Assembly: GCF_014191055.1 (NCBI RefSeq)
Contig: NZ_JACHWB010000006.1
Location: forward strand, 177,360 to 241,359
From: Microvirga lupini
GTDB lineage: Bacteria; Pseudomonadota; Alphaproteobacteria; Rhizobiales; Beijerinckiaceae
Direction: 5' to 3'
Length of the DNA stretch: 64,000 bases
In this document: piece by piece, positions 44,303 to 53,384 of the stretch
Position numbering within the stretch: the stretch's first letter is position 1
How the letters are laid out: every line of letters starts with the position of its first letter
Notes under the pieces: model-generated
The model's input: only the letters and a program-made list of their open reading frames with translations
The model's database searches: none
What the model was told of the DNA's origin: nothing
Program-made: the position numbers and the translations under genes

Positions 44303-45264
44303 GACGACGGGAGTTCCTGGCCGGGTGTGCGGCAGCCACATGCCCGCTGCCTCTTCGTGCCCAGCAGGGTCTGCGTCGGATCGGCTTTGTGAGTTGGTGG
44401 CCCCCTGAAGTGGCGGTCCATGCGGAACAATTCCGCAAGGGACTGCGCGACTTAGGCTACGTCGAGGGTCGCGACATCACTGTCGAGGCTCACTTCACGG
44501 ATGGCAACCGGGATCGCACCCGCGCAGTCGTCCGCAAGCTCATCGAGGACAAGGTCGACATCCTGGTCGTGTCCACAACACCCGCCATTGCCGTTACCAA
44601 GGAGGAGGCTGGCTCGTTACACATCGTGATATCGCTGGTCTCCGACCCGCTTGCCGCGGGTTTTGCCGCGTCCCTGTCGAACCCCGGCGGCAATCTCACA
44701 GGAATGACGACGTTCAGCCCCGGCCTCGTTGCCAAACGTGTCGAGCTGATGAAGGAGATCAGGCCTGAGCTACGCGTCATCGCGTTTCTCGGGTCGTCAA
44801 GGGACGTCAATACCGGCACGTTCCTGAGAAACATGCAGACCGAAGCCGACAGGAGCGGCTTGAGGCTCATTCCATACCTCATCGATGGACCAGCGAGGAT
44901 CGATCGGGCGGTGTTCGAAGCCATGCGGCACGAGGGAGCCGAAGCGGTCATCGTCCAGCCAATCTTCATGGGCCATCAGGAGAGGATCATCCACCTCGCG
45001 AACGCGGCAGGGCTGCCTATCGTAGCCGATTACTCCCTCTTCGCTCACGCCGGCGCGATGTTCACCTATGGCATCGATGACCATGCCCAGATGCGGCGGG
45101 CGGCCTACTTCGTCGACCGGATCTTCAAGGGGGCGCATCCCGGTGACCTGCCGATCCAGCAGCCGACCGAGTTCCGGCTGGTGGTGAATGCGGGGGCGGC
45201 CAAGCGCTTTGGCTGGGCGATCCCTCTCAGTGTCCTTGCTCGGGCAGACGAGGTGATCGAGTGA
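44299..45264 (+). CDS. PF04392-family ABC-type substrate-binding protein, array member 2
   Basis: A 321-residue paralogue starting M-R-R-R-E-F-L-A-G-C, with G-Y-V-E-G-R-D-I, V-S-D-P-L-A-A-G, G-G-N-L-T-G-M-T-T-F and the A-D-E-V-I-E end. The N-terminal cysteine after the arginines (A-G-C) could be a lipobox, so this one may be a lipoprotein. Its start overlaps member 1 and its stop overlaps the GTG start of member 3, giving a three-gene coupled unit. Confidence 0.88.
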   Translation: MRRREFLAGCAAATCPLPLRAQQGLRRIGFVSWWPPEVAVHAEQFRKGLRDLGYVEGRDITVEAHFTDGNRDRTRAVVRKLIEDKVDILVVSTTPAIAVTKEEAGSLHIVISLVSDPLAAGFAASLSNPGGNLTGMTTFSPGLVAKRVELMKEIRPELRVIAFLGSSRDVNTGTFLRNMQTEADRSGLRLIPYLIDGPARIDRAVFEAMRHEGAEAVIVQPIFMGHQERIIHLANAAGLPIVADYSLFAHAGAMFTYGIDDHAQMRRAAYFVDRIFKGAHPGDLPIQQPTEFRLVVNAGAAKRFGWAIPLSVLARADEVIE

Positions 45265-46253
45265 GGCGGCGTGATCTTCTGATCCTTGTCGGGAGCGGCG
45301 TCGTGTTGTCGCGACCCGCCCCAGCCCAGGAACACGAGCGTATCCGGCAGGTGGGATTGTTGATGGCCAGCGGGGAGAGCGATCCGGACGGACAGGCCCG
45401 TGTGCAGGCGTTTCGGGATGCTCTCCAGGGTCTGGGTTGGATGGAGGGTCGAAATCTCCAACTCCATCGACGTTGGGCAGCCGGGGGCGCGGATCGTTTC
45501 CGGGCGTATGCAGCAGAGTTGGTCGCCTTGGCACCAGACCTCGTGCTTGCCGACGCGACGCCTTCGGTTGCCGCGCTCGTTCGGGAGACAAGCGTCGTTC
45601 CAGTTGTGTTTTGCAGGGTTGGCGACCCGGTCGGATCCGGTTTCGTGACCAACCTAGCCCGACCCGGAGGGAACGTCACAGGCTTTACGGCCTTCGAGAT
45701 CTCTATGGGCCCGAAGTGGCTGGAACTGCTCAAAGAGGCGTCGCCAGGTCTCGCCCGCGTCAGCCTCCTCTTCAATCCGCAGACAGCCCCGCACGTGGAG
45801 TCGCTGTTCCTGCGCTCGATCCAAGCTACAGCGTCCTCTCTCGGGATCGTCGTTGTGCCCGCCCGCGTGCACAGCAGCGATGAGATCAAAGACGCTGTCC
45901 GCGCACTCGACCACGGGAGCGGCAACGGGCTCGCCGCTATGCCCGACACATTCCTGGTCGACCATCGTGAACTGATCATCGAGGTGACCGCCCAGCACCG
46001 TGTGCCCGCGATCTACACGAACCGGATTTTCGCCGTTGAGGGCGGCCTCATGTCCTATGGATTTGATGTGCTGGACATGTATCGCCGCGCGGCATCCTAT
46101 GCTGACCGCATTCTGCGCGGCACTCGCCCAGGTGAGCTTCCCGTCCAAAACCCCACGAATTTCCAGCTCGCGATTAATCTCAAAACCGCGAATGCTCTCG
46201 GGGTCTCAATCCCAACCCCACTGCTTGCTCGCGCCGACGAAGTGATCGAATGA
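45261..46253 (+). CDS. PF04392-family ABC-type substrate-binding protein, array member 3
   Basis: A 330-residue paralogue with a GTG start in a GTGA overlap. It has G-W-M-E-G-R-N-L, V-G-D-P-V-G-S-G, G-G-N-V-T-G-F-T-A and N-L-K-T-A-N-A-L-G-V, ending A-D-E-V-I-E. It ends 27 bases before the end of the convergent cyclase gene. Confidence 0.88.
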   Translation: MRRRDLLILVGSGVVLSRPAPAQEHERIRQVGLLMASGESDPDGQARVQAFRDALQGLGWMEGRNLQLHRRWAAGGADRFRAYAAELVALAPDLVLADATPSVAALVRETSVVPVVFCRVGDPVGSGFVTNLARPGGNVTGFTAFEISMGPKWLELLKEASPGLARVSLLFNPQTAPHVESLFLRSIQATASSLGIVVVPARVHSSDEIKDAVRALDHGSGNGLAAMPDTFLVDHRELIIEVTAQHRVPAIYTNRIFAVEGGLMSYGFDVLDMYRRAASYADRILRGTRPGELPVQNPTNFQLAINLKTANALGVSIPTPLLARADEVIE

Positions 46254-46280
46254 GGCTCGCCCGCCGACAGAGCACAGCGT

Positions 46281-48026
46281 CTAGGCGGCGTCAGACCGGC
46301 TCTCGAAGAGGATGCTGAAAACGGGCAGTTCGTCCTCGTAGCCCTTGATGGCACGCGGTCCGAGCGGAATAAGGGAGCACTTGTCTTTCACGACATCGGC
46401 GACGGCTGCATCCGTCAGGATCTCCCGATCTGCCGCGGCGGCGCACAGCCGGGCAGCGAGGTTCACAACGCTGCCGATGGCCGTGTAGTCGAATCGGCTC
46501 TCGTAGCCGATCCGCCCGACAGTGGCTGGCCCCATGGCAAGGCCGACTCCGAAGCCGATGCGGTGACCGCGCGTCTGCCAGTCGACGATCAGTTCCTGCA
46601 CACTCCGCTGCATCTCTACCGCCAGATCCACAGCTCGGAGCGCCGGCTCCGCGACTGGCACAGGGGCATTGACCAGCACCATCAGGCCGTCACCCGAGAA
46701 GCTGGTGAGCGTTGCGGCATACTTGGTGATGATATGGCCGAGTGCCTCGTAGTACTCCGAGAGCACGCTCATCACCTCCTCGGGCGTCGCTCTGGCCGAG
46801 AAGGCAGTGAAGCCGCGCAGGTCGCAGAACACCACCACCACCTCGGTGCGGTGGCCCTCGAGAAGCGTGTCGTCCCCGACATGGTCGACGAGTTGGGCGA
46901 CTTGCGGGGCCAGGAAACGCCTGAGCTTGGCGATCCGCTCCTGCCGCTCCTGCGATAGGGCGAGTTCGGCCACCATGGCGTTGAAGCTGTCGGCCAGCCG
47001 CTGGAGCTCGTCACCGGTCCTAATCTCGATGCGGTGCTCGAACTGCCCGGCGCCGATGCGCTCGGTGCCCTCCTCGAGCAAGCGGATCGGCTCGGTCATC
47101 CGGCGGGCTAGAGCGAAGGCAAGCAGGCTGGCAAAGGCTGCACCGCCGAGAAGGAGGGCTGCTGTCCGCCACAGGGCGGCATAGATGGGTCCAAATGCTT
47201 CCGAGAGCGGCTGCTCGACCACCACCGTCCAGTCGGGCCCCGCAATGGGCGCGGCGGCGACCGCGATGTGGCTGCCCTCGGCGTCTCGGCTGGTTACAAA
47301 CCCTGTATTGGCGGATTGAACTGCTTGTCGGGCTGCTTGGAAGGGAGCCAGTGTGGCCTCATCCGACCCGCGCAGGACGAGACTGATATCTGGATGAGCG
47401 ACAAGCCGGCTTGGCCTATCCATAACGAAGGCAAAGCCTGTCTCTCCTACCCTGATGGCCGAGATCACGTCCCAGATGAGCTTGAGGTTGACCTCTGCCA
47501 CAACTACACCAACGGAGGGACGGTTGCCGGAGATCGCGACTGTCAGATAGGGCTCGGAGCCGCGGTAGTAGCTGACCTCGCTATACCAGATCCGCGCCGA
47601 GCGCGCTCCAGTGACGGGTGCTTCAGTGGAGCGGTCGGTACGGCTCTCGGTTCGGTTCAGACCGACGCGTGACACGTATAGCCGCTCCCGTCCGGTTCCG
47701 TCGACCAAAGTGAGACTGACAATCGCGGGCACCTGACGCAGCAGACGCAGGGCATCGATGCGCCGGCGCTCGTCCGGCTCCTCGGTCCAGGGGAGCTGCA
47801 CCAGCCAACCGAGTTGGCCCGTGATGCCGTCGAGGAAGCCTTGGATCCTGGCGGCGGCTGATCGCGCCTCGACGCCGAGCAGTTGGTCCAGTCTCGCCCG
47901 CTGGTCGCGGTAGCCGAACCAGGCTTCGCTGAGCCCATTGGCGGTAAGTGGGATGACCACAGCCAGGAACAGCACAAGGAAATATTTCTGAAAGAGGCCA
48001 TGTGGTCGAAGCCGCCCCCCAGTCAT
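46281..48026 (-). CDS. Membrane adenylate/guanylate cyclase with periplasmic sensor and HAMP
   Basis: A 581-residue class III nucleotide cyclase. A membrane helix lies at about residues 13-33, a periplasmic Cache-like sensor at about 40-280, a second helix near 290-312 and a HAMP segment (R-R-M-T-E-P-I-R-L-L) follows. The catalytic domain (about 395-570) has metal aspartates in F-C-D-L-R-G-F and F-S-G-D-G-L. The ATG at 48026 is preceded by AGGGA; a TTG at 48086 in the same frame overlaps the previous stop and is the alternative. Which of cAMP or cGMP it makes cannot be told by eye. It follows two binding-protein genes on the same strand. Confidence 0.9.
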   Translation of the reverse strand: MTGGRLRPHGLFQKYFLVLFLAVVIPLTANGLSEAWFGYRDQRARLDQLLGVEARSAAARIQGFLDGITGQLGWLVQLPWTEEPDERRRIDALRLLRQVPAIVSLTLVDGTGRERLYVSRVGLNRTESRTDRSTEAPVTGARSARIWYSEVSYYRGSEPYLTVAISGNRPSVGVVVAEVNLKLIWDVISAIRVGETGFAFVMDRPSRLVAHPDISLVLRGSDEATLAPFQAARQAVQSANTGFVTSRDAEGSHIAVAAAPIAGPDWTVVVEQPLSEAFGPIYAALWRTAALLLGGAAFASLLAFALARRMTEPIRLLEEGTERIGAGQFEHRIEIRTGDELQRLADSFNAMVAELALSQERQERIAKLRRFLAPQVAQLVDHVGDDTLLEGHRTEVVVVFCDLRGFTAFSARATPEEVMSVLSEYYEALGHIITKYAATLTSFSGDGLMVLVNAPVPVAEPALRAVDLAVEMQRSVQELIVDWQTRGHRIGFGVGLAMGPATVGRIGYESRFDYTAIGSVVNLAARLCAAAADREILTDAAVADVVKDKCSLIPLGPRAIKGYEDELPVFSILFESRSDAA

Positions 48027-48078
48027 AGCCAGGGTCCCTGACCAGTCGTGGTGGAGGATGAATGGGAGCCGCACCGCC

Positions 48079-49053
48079 TCATTCAATCACCTCATCGGCT
48101 TGTGACAGGAGCGAAGACGGCACCGTCAGCCCAAGCGCCTTGGCTGTCTTGAGGTTGAAAATGAGGATGTATCCTGTCGGCTGCTCCACAGGCATCTCGG
48201 CCGGAGAGGCCCCTCGCAGGATGTGGTCCACGTAGTGCGCGTGGCGGCGGGCGATTGCAACAACATCCGACGTGTAGGAGATCAACCCTCCAGTTCGTAC
48301 CGCCTCGGTATTCGAGTAGAGCGCCGGAAGTAGCGCTTGGGCGAGGAGTTCAGGCATGCGGTTTGGGGGAGTGTTCAGAATTGCGTCGCCCAGAACCAAC
48401 ACCCCGTCTGCACCAAGGGTCTTTGCTTTGTCGACGGCAGAAGGGACTTCGTCGCGGGTGCGAACCTCGATCACCTCAATCTGCAATCCAAGTTGGGCGG
48501 CCAAGGGCACTTCGCGCGACAAGGCCAGGCGATAGTCATCGTTGGCTGCGGTCGCCAGCACCGCGACCCGTTTTGCTTGTGGCAGCAGCTCCCTCAAGAC
48601 CTCAAGCTGCTTTACGAGGAATGCGCCGGGTGTGATCGCGGCCACCCCGGTAACATTGTGCCCTGGACGGGCAAGGCTTTGCACCAGACCGATCTCGACA
48701 GGATGAGCGACGAAGGAGAAGGCAATGGGGATGTCTGATGTGGCCTCCTTGAGGGCACGGGCGATCGGCGCGCCTGGGCCAACGATCAGGTCAGGTCTTA
48801 ACCGAACGATCTCGGCTGCAAGCTCAGACACACGTTCATAGCGGCCCTCCAGGGCTCGCCGCTCGACCGTGAGGTTACTGCCCTCGACCCAGCCGAGCCT
48901 GCGGAGTTCGTCTTCAAAGGCAGCGTAGCCGGCTCCAATGCAGCGGACGGGGCACAGCATCGCGATCCGGGCTGTCTTCGTCGAAGGCTGGGCCTCAGCG
49001 GCGCAGGTGAGCAAGAGGCAAATCGCCATAGCGTAGGTGCGGGAGCGGCCCAT
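48079..49053 (-). CDS. PF04392-family ABC-type substrate-binding protein, array member 4
   Basis: A 324-residue paralogue with a signal cleaved near A-E-A-Q-P, G-W-V-E-G-S-N-L-T-V-E-R, P-D-L-I-V-G-P-G-A-P, G-H-N-V-T-G-V-A-A and N-L-K-T-A-K-A-L-G-L, ending A-D-E-V-I-E. The ATG at 49053 follows AAGGAGG; an upstream open extension is ignored. It lacks the M-R-R-R-(D/E) start of the other four. The cyclase gene begins 52 bases beyond its stop. Confidence 0.87.
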   Translation of the reverse strand: MGRSRTYAMAICLLLTCAAEAQPSTKTARIAMLCPVRCIGAGYAAFEDELRRLGWVEGSNLTVERRALEGRYERVSELAAEIVRLRPDLIVGPGAPIARALKEATSDIPIAFSFVAHPVEIGLVQSLARPGHNVTGVAAITPGAFLVKQLEVLRELLPQAKRVAVLATAANDDYRLALSREVPLAAQLGLQIEVIEVRTRDEVPSAVDKAKTLGADGVLVLGDAILNTPPNRMPELLAQALLPALYSNTEAVRTGGLISYTSDVVAIARRHAHYVDHILRGASPAEMPVEQPTGYILIFNLKTAKALGLTVPSSLLSQADEVIE

Positions 49054-49156
49054 GGCACGCCTCCTTTGTGGAGCGAATTTTATCCTTGATTTGCTCGGGT
49101 GACGAGTCCAGTTCCGTGAAACCGTTTTTTGCAGATTGCGCCGTAGTTTCCCGTTT

Positions 49157-50134
49157 CTACTCGATGACCTCATCAGCCTGCGCGAGGAGCGTGTTTGGTA
49201 CGTCGATGCCCAGGCTTTTGGCAGTCTTTAGGTTGACGGCGAGCTCGAACGTGGTCGGGTCCTCAATGGGCATTTCACTCGCGGGTGCGCCACGAAGGAG
49301 GCGAGCAACAAAGTCGGCAACACGCCTCTGGAGCGCGGCACGGTCCACCCCATAGCCAATCAGGCAGCCACTCCTCGCCATGTCAGGCCACTCGCAGATC
49401 GTCGGCACCCCGGCCTTCAATGCCAACTCTGCCAGACGAGCGGCGTCGTTGGCAAAGATCGGCCCACCTGCGATCTGCAAAGCGTCTGCACCGGATGAGC
49501 GGATCGCATTGAAGGTCGCCTCGTACTCGTCCGGGCCTGACGTGTAGAAGCTCTGAATAGCGATCCCAGCCTTCTGCGCTACCGCTTGGACTGATCGATC
49601 CGTGGGGGTGTTCCGGGAGCGGCTATGGAAGAGCACTGCAATCCGCCGCCTCGAGGGGAAGGTGTTGTGCAGGAGGTGCAGGCGCTTGCCTTCCAGTTCC
49701 GGGTTGAGCAGAACGACACCTGTGATGTTGCCGCCAGGACGGGAGTAACTGTGTGCCCATCCTGCTGCGACAGGGTCCTCGCCTGCATAGGCCATCACGA
49801 TGGGGATGGTGCTGGTCGCCGCCCGAGCGGCCCTGATCGCAGTCGGAGCAACGGCAATGATGACATCAGGCTTCGTCGCGACGAGGTCGACCGCCAGAGC
49901 AGGAAGGCGCTCGTAGGCATCATCGGCGGAGAAAACCTGAACGCTGAGATTACGCCCTTCCACGAACCCGAGCCTCGCCAGTTCCGGGAGATTCAACTGA
50001 CGGAAGATGCGTGCGCCGAACTGGTTGGGAGTCAGCAGGCCGACCCGCCAGACCTTCTCCGGCGTCTGTGCAAGGAGCGAAGTAAGGAGTAGCGGCACGG
50101 CAAGCGCACCAAGCAGGAGGTCTCGTCTTCTCAT
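49157..50134 (-). CDS. PF04392-family ABC-type substrate-binding protein, array member 5
   Basis: A 325-residue paralogue starting M-R-R-R-D-L-L-L-G-A, with G-F-V-E-G-R-N-L-S-V, P-D-V-I-I-A-V-A-P-T-A, G-G-N-I-T-G-V-V and N-L-K-T-A-K-S-L-G-I, ending A-D-E-V-I-E. It is the first gene of the minus-strand unit that includes member 4 and the cyclase. Confidence 0.88.
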   Translation of the reverse strand: MRRRDLLLGALAVPLLLTSLLAQTPEKVWRVGLLTPNQFGARIFRQLNLPELARLGFVEGRNLSVQVFSADDAYERLPALAVDLVATKPDVIIAVAPTAIRAARAATSTIPIVMAYAGEDPVAAGWAHSYSRPGGNITGVVLLNPELEGKRLHLLHNTFPSRRRIAVLFHSRSRNTPTDRSVQAVAQKAGIAIQSFYTSGPDEYEATFNAIRSSGADALQIAGGPIFANDAARLAELALKAGVPTICEWPDMARSGCLIGYGVDRAALQRRVADFVARLLRGAPASEMPIEDPTTFELAVNLKTAKSLGIDVPNTLLAQADEVIE

Positions 50135-50444
50135 CGGATCACCCTCACTCCGGATGGCCCAGAGGCGATCATACTCGCTGCTAGGGGAAGTGACGAGGGT
50201 CGTTCCATTAAAAGCCTTCTGCGAAATTCGCGCTCATATGCCTGGAACGTCTGAAAATGGCACGAGGCAGAAGAAAGCCGAACTTCTGTAATCACAGGGT
50301 AAGCCGACGTTCATAAGACCACGCCCAACGGCTCAGTTCGGCAGGTGGCGGAAAGGAATAGAAATAAACCACCAAGCTTCATCGCGACCCCAGCCCGCAT
50401 CATCACTGCAGTGTTTAAGTCGGCGAGTGATCGAAGATCTAATT
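50135..50444. other. Intergenic stretch before array member 5
   Basis: This 310-bp stretch holds the promoter side of the minus-strand array and the 3' end of the following peptide-transporter operon. No hairpin terminator or gene is evident. Confidence 0.4.
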
Positions 50445-51434
50445 TCAGGTCGTAAGTTGCGTACCAGATGCAGACGCTAGATGGCAGGCAGCGCTGCGCC
50501 CGGGGCGTACCTCGTCGAGGCGAGGCTCCTCCACGCGGCAGCGGTCGAATGTGTAGGGGCAGCGGGTGTGAAAGCGGCAGCCGGCGGGTGGATTGGCAGG
50601 GCTGGGGACGTCACCCTTGAGAACGATCCGTCGCCGCTGCAGTTTAGGGTTCGGTACAGGCACAGCCGAAAGCAGTGCCTGTGTGTAGGGGTGGAGCGGC
50701 TCGGCGAGGATCTGTCTGCGCTCTCCAATCTCTACGATCTTGCCGAGATACATCACGGCTATGCGATGGCTGACGTGTTCGACCACCGCCATATCGTGAG
50801 CGATAAAAAGATATGATAGTCCCAGTTCGGCCTGCAGGTCTTTCAGCAGATTGACGACTTGCGCCTGCACGCTGACGTCGAGGGCCGAGACCGGCTCATC
50901 GCACACGATAAGCTTCGGGTTCAGGGCAAGTGCCCGGGCGATGCCGATGCGCTGGCGCTGGCCGCCGGAGAACTGATGTGGGTAGCGGTCGATCGCATCG
51001 GGGCGGAGGCCCACCTTCGTGATCAGATCGCGGACCCGTCCGCGGATCTCATCCCTTGATGCGACGCCGAAGTTGCGCAACGGTTCGGCGATGATGGCAC
51101 CGACCTTGAGCCGCGGGCTTAAGGACGAGTAGGGATCCTGGAAGATCACTTGCAACTCGCGGCGCATGGACCGCAGGCCGGCCGGAGGCAGATGGTCGAT
51201 CCGGCTACCGTTCAACATGACCTCGCCGGCCGTCAGCGGAAGAAGCCGCAAGATCGATCGACCGACCGTCGACTTGCCGCAGCCGCTCTCGCCCACGAGG
51301 CCCAAAGTCTCGCCGGGCGCGATCGTAAAGCTCACGCCGTCCACGGCCTTCACTTGGCCGGCAGTCCGACGCAGCAGGCCCTTTCGGATTGGAAAATAGG
51401 TTTTGAGGTCTCGCACCTCAAGCAGCTGAGTCAT
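50445..51434 (-). CDS. Dipeptide/oligopeptide ABC transporter ATP-binding protein (DppF/OppF-like)
   Basis: A 329-residue ATPase with Walker [10 protein letters not shown], signature FSGGQRQRI and Walker [12 protein letters not shown]. The oligopeptide C-terminal extension has a cysteine group (C-R-F-H-T-R-C-P, then R-C and a later C) that may bind an Fe-S cluster as known for relatives. It is the last gene of the operon. The F-P-I-R-K-G start segment is typical of OppF. Confidence 0.92.
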   Translation of the reverse strand: MTQLLEVRDLKTYFPIRKGLLRRTAGQVKAVDGVSFTIAPGETLGLVGESGCGKSTVGRSILRLLPLTAGEVMLNGSRIDHLPPAGLRSMRRELQVIFQDPYSSLSPRLKVGAIIAEPLRNFGVASRDEIRGRVRDLITKVGLRPDAIDRYPHQFSGGQRQRIGIARALALNPKLIVCDEPVSALDVSVQAQVVNLLKDLQAELGLSYLFIAHDMAVVEHVSHRIAVMYLGKIVEIGERRQILAEPLHPYTQALLSAVPVPNPKLQRRRIVLKGDVPSPANPPAGCRFHTRCPYTFDRCRVEEPRLDEVRPGRSAACHLASASGTQLTT

Positions 51435-51488
51435 GCCCTAATCCCCTTTGCTGGGCGAACGCCGATCGTCCGATGAACACCCTGAGCA

Positions 51489-52496
51489 TCATGCCGCAAC
51501 GAGTTCGCTGAAGTGGCAGGCGGCCGAATGGCCCGGTACCTTGGGCTCAAGCGGCGGCGCGACATGGCGGCAGAGATCCTGCGCAAGTGGACAGCGCGGC
51601 GCGAAGGCGCAGCCGACGAGGGATCCGTCGAGGGCCGGCACCAGGCCCGGAATCTCCTGCAAGCGACCGCTCTCGCTCTCCAACGAGGCGCCGAGTCGCG
51701 GCACGGAGTTGAGCAGGCCTTTGGTGTAAGGGTGCCGCGGATGCTCGAAGAGAGCGTCGACGCTGGCCTCCTCGACCTTGTGGCCGGCATACATCACCAC
51801 CACCCGCTCCGCCATTTCGGCCACAACGCCAAGGTCGTGGGTGATGAGCAGGATCGCGGCGCCGACCCGCGATTTGAGGTCGCGCATGAGCTCAAGGATC
51901 TGCGCCTGGATCGTCACATCGAGAGCCGTTGTCGGTTCGTCTGCGATGAGAAGCTTGGGTGAGCAGGCGAGCGCCATAGCGATCATCACCCGCTGGCGCA
52001 TGCCGCCGGAGAGCTGATGCGGATACTCGCGCACGCGACGGGCGGGATCGGGAATCTGTACGAGGCGCAGCAGGTCCTCGGCCCGTCGCATCGCCTCGCC
52101 CTCGCTTATGCCCTCGTGCTCGACCAAGACCTCCGCGATCTGACGCCCGACGCTGCGCACTGGGTTGAGCGACGTCATCGGCTCCTGAAAGATCATGGCA
52201 ATCTCGGACCCGCGGATGGCCCGCATTTCGGCTTCCGGCAAAGCGAGTAGGTCGCGGCCCTGAAAGCGGATGGACCCGCCGACGATGCGGCCGGGCGGGT
52301 CGGCCACGAGGCGCAAGATCGACAGCGACGTCACCGACTTGCCGCAGCCGCTCTCGCCGACGACCGCCAGTGTCTCGCCGGGATCGATTGAGAAGGAAAC
52401 GCCATCAACCGCGCGGGTCACACCCTCTCGGGTATAGAACCAGGTTTTAAGATCTTGGACCTTGAGGAGTGGCGTTACTGCTGCGGGAGCGTCCAT
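51489..52496 (-). CDS. Dipeptide/oligopeptide ABC transporter ATP-binding protein (DppD/OppD-like)
   Basis: A 335-residue ATPase with Walker [11 protein letters not shown]-loop [10 protein letters not shown], signature LSGGMRQRV and Walker [12 protein letters not shown]. The signature with M and the E-P-M-T-S-L-N-P loop identify the OppD branch. The C-terminal cysteine motif is present (C-A-F-A-P-R-C-P). It is 54 bases upstream of the DppF-like gene. Confidence 0.92.
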   Translation of the reverse strand: MDAPAAVTPLLKVQDLKTWFYTREGVTRAVDGVSFSIDPGETLAVVGESGCGKSVTSLSILRLVADPPGRIVGGSIRFQGRDLLALPEAEMRAIRGSEIAMIFQEPMTSLNPVRSVGRQIAEVLVEHEGISEGEAMRRAEDLLRLVQIPDPARRVREYPHQLSGGMRQRVMIAMALACSPKLLIADEPTTALDVTIQAQILELMRDLKSRVGAAILLITHDLGVVAEMAERVVVMYAGHKVEEASVDALFEHPRHPYTKGLLNSVPRLGASLESESGRLQEIPGLVPALDGSLVGCAFAPRCPLAQDLCRHVAPPLEPKVPGHSAACHFSELVAA

Positions 52497-52505
52497 TGCT
52501 TGTTC

Positions 52506-53381
52506 CTAGTGCCTGCTTGCGAGCCGCGGATCGAGGAGGTCGCGTAGCCCGTCTCCCAGAAGGTTTACGCCGAGTACTGTCAGCGACAGGAAAAGCGCCG
52601 GAAAGAAGATGATGTGTGGCGCCACCTGGAAGTAGCTGCGCCCTTCCGCGATGATGTTGCCCCAGGTTGGCACCGTCGGCGGCGTACCGGCGCCAATGAA
52701 GCTGAGGATCGACTCGGCGATGATCGCAGCCGCGCAGATATAGGTGCCCTGGACGATGAGCGGAGCGAGTGTATTGGGCAGGATGTGGCGCACGAGGATC
52801 ACGGGAAGGCGCGTTCCTGTGGCATAGGCGGCCTCGACGAAAGGCTGCTCGCGCAGGGTGAGCACGACCGATCGGACGAGCCGGGTGACCCGCGGGATCT
52901 CCGCTATCGTGATCGCGATGATCACGTTCTGCACGCTCGCTTGGGTGAGCGCCACCAGCGCGATGGCGAGAAGAATCGCGGGGATCGCCATGAGGCCGTC
53001 CATGATCCGCATCAGGATGCCGTCGACCGGGCGGATGAAGCCGGTCACGAGGCCGAGAAACAAGCCGGCCGCAAGGGCCAGGGTCGCCACTGTGAACCCG
53101 ACGAAGAGGGAAATGCGCCCGCCGTAGAGCGTTCGACTGTAGACATCACGACCGAGAAGATCCGTTCCGAACCAGTAGGTCTCCGATGGCGGGCGCAGCC
53201 TGCGAATGGGAGAGAGCTGGGTCGGATCAATCGTTCCCAGCCACGGCGCGAGCAAGGCCGCCAAGACCATGACGGCGAGGATCACGGCGCCCGCGAGAAT
53301 CGTGGGATGCCGGCGCCACAATCGCCGGCGCACCATTGGTGGCGTCACTCGGATCGGAGCTGCAGCGGTCTCGATCGCCAT
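52506..53381 (-). CDS. Dipeptide/oligopeptide ABC transporter permease (DppC-like)
   Basis: A 291-residue permease with an N-terminal helix, F-G-T-D-L-L-G-R-D-V-Y-S-R near residue 72 and the coupling loop F-V-E-A-A-Y-A-T-G, as in DppC. It lies nine bases from the next ATPase gene and three bases after the DppB-like stop. Confidence 0.92.
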   Translation of the reverse strand: MAIETAAAPIRVTPPMVRRRLWRRHPTILAGAVILAVMVLAALLAPWLGTIDPTQLSPIRRLRPPSETYWFGTDLLGRDVYSRTLYGGRISLFVGFTVATLALAAGLFLGLVTGFIRPVDGILMRIMDGLMAIPAILLAIALVALTQASVQNVIIAITIAEIPRVTRLVRSVVLTLREQPFVEAAYATGTRLPVILVRHILPNTLAPLIVQGTYICAAAIIAESILSFIGAGTPPTVPTWGNIIAEGRSYFQVAPHIIFFPALFLSLTVLGVNLLGDGLRDLLDPRLASRH

Positions 53382-53384
53382 GTT

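Noticed and set aside
48027..48086. TTG at 48086 as the start of the cyclase
   Set aside because: It overlaps the previous stop and would give coupled translation, but it adds 20 residues before the first membrane helix without a ribosome site; the ATG at 48026 is preferred. Not fully excluded.
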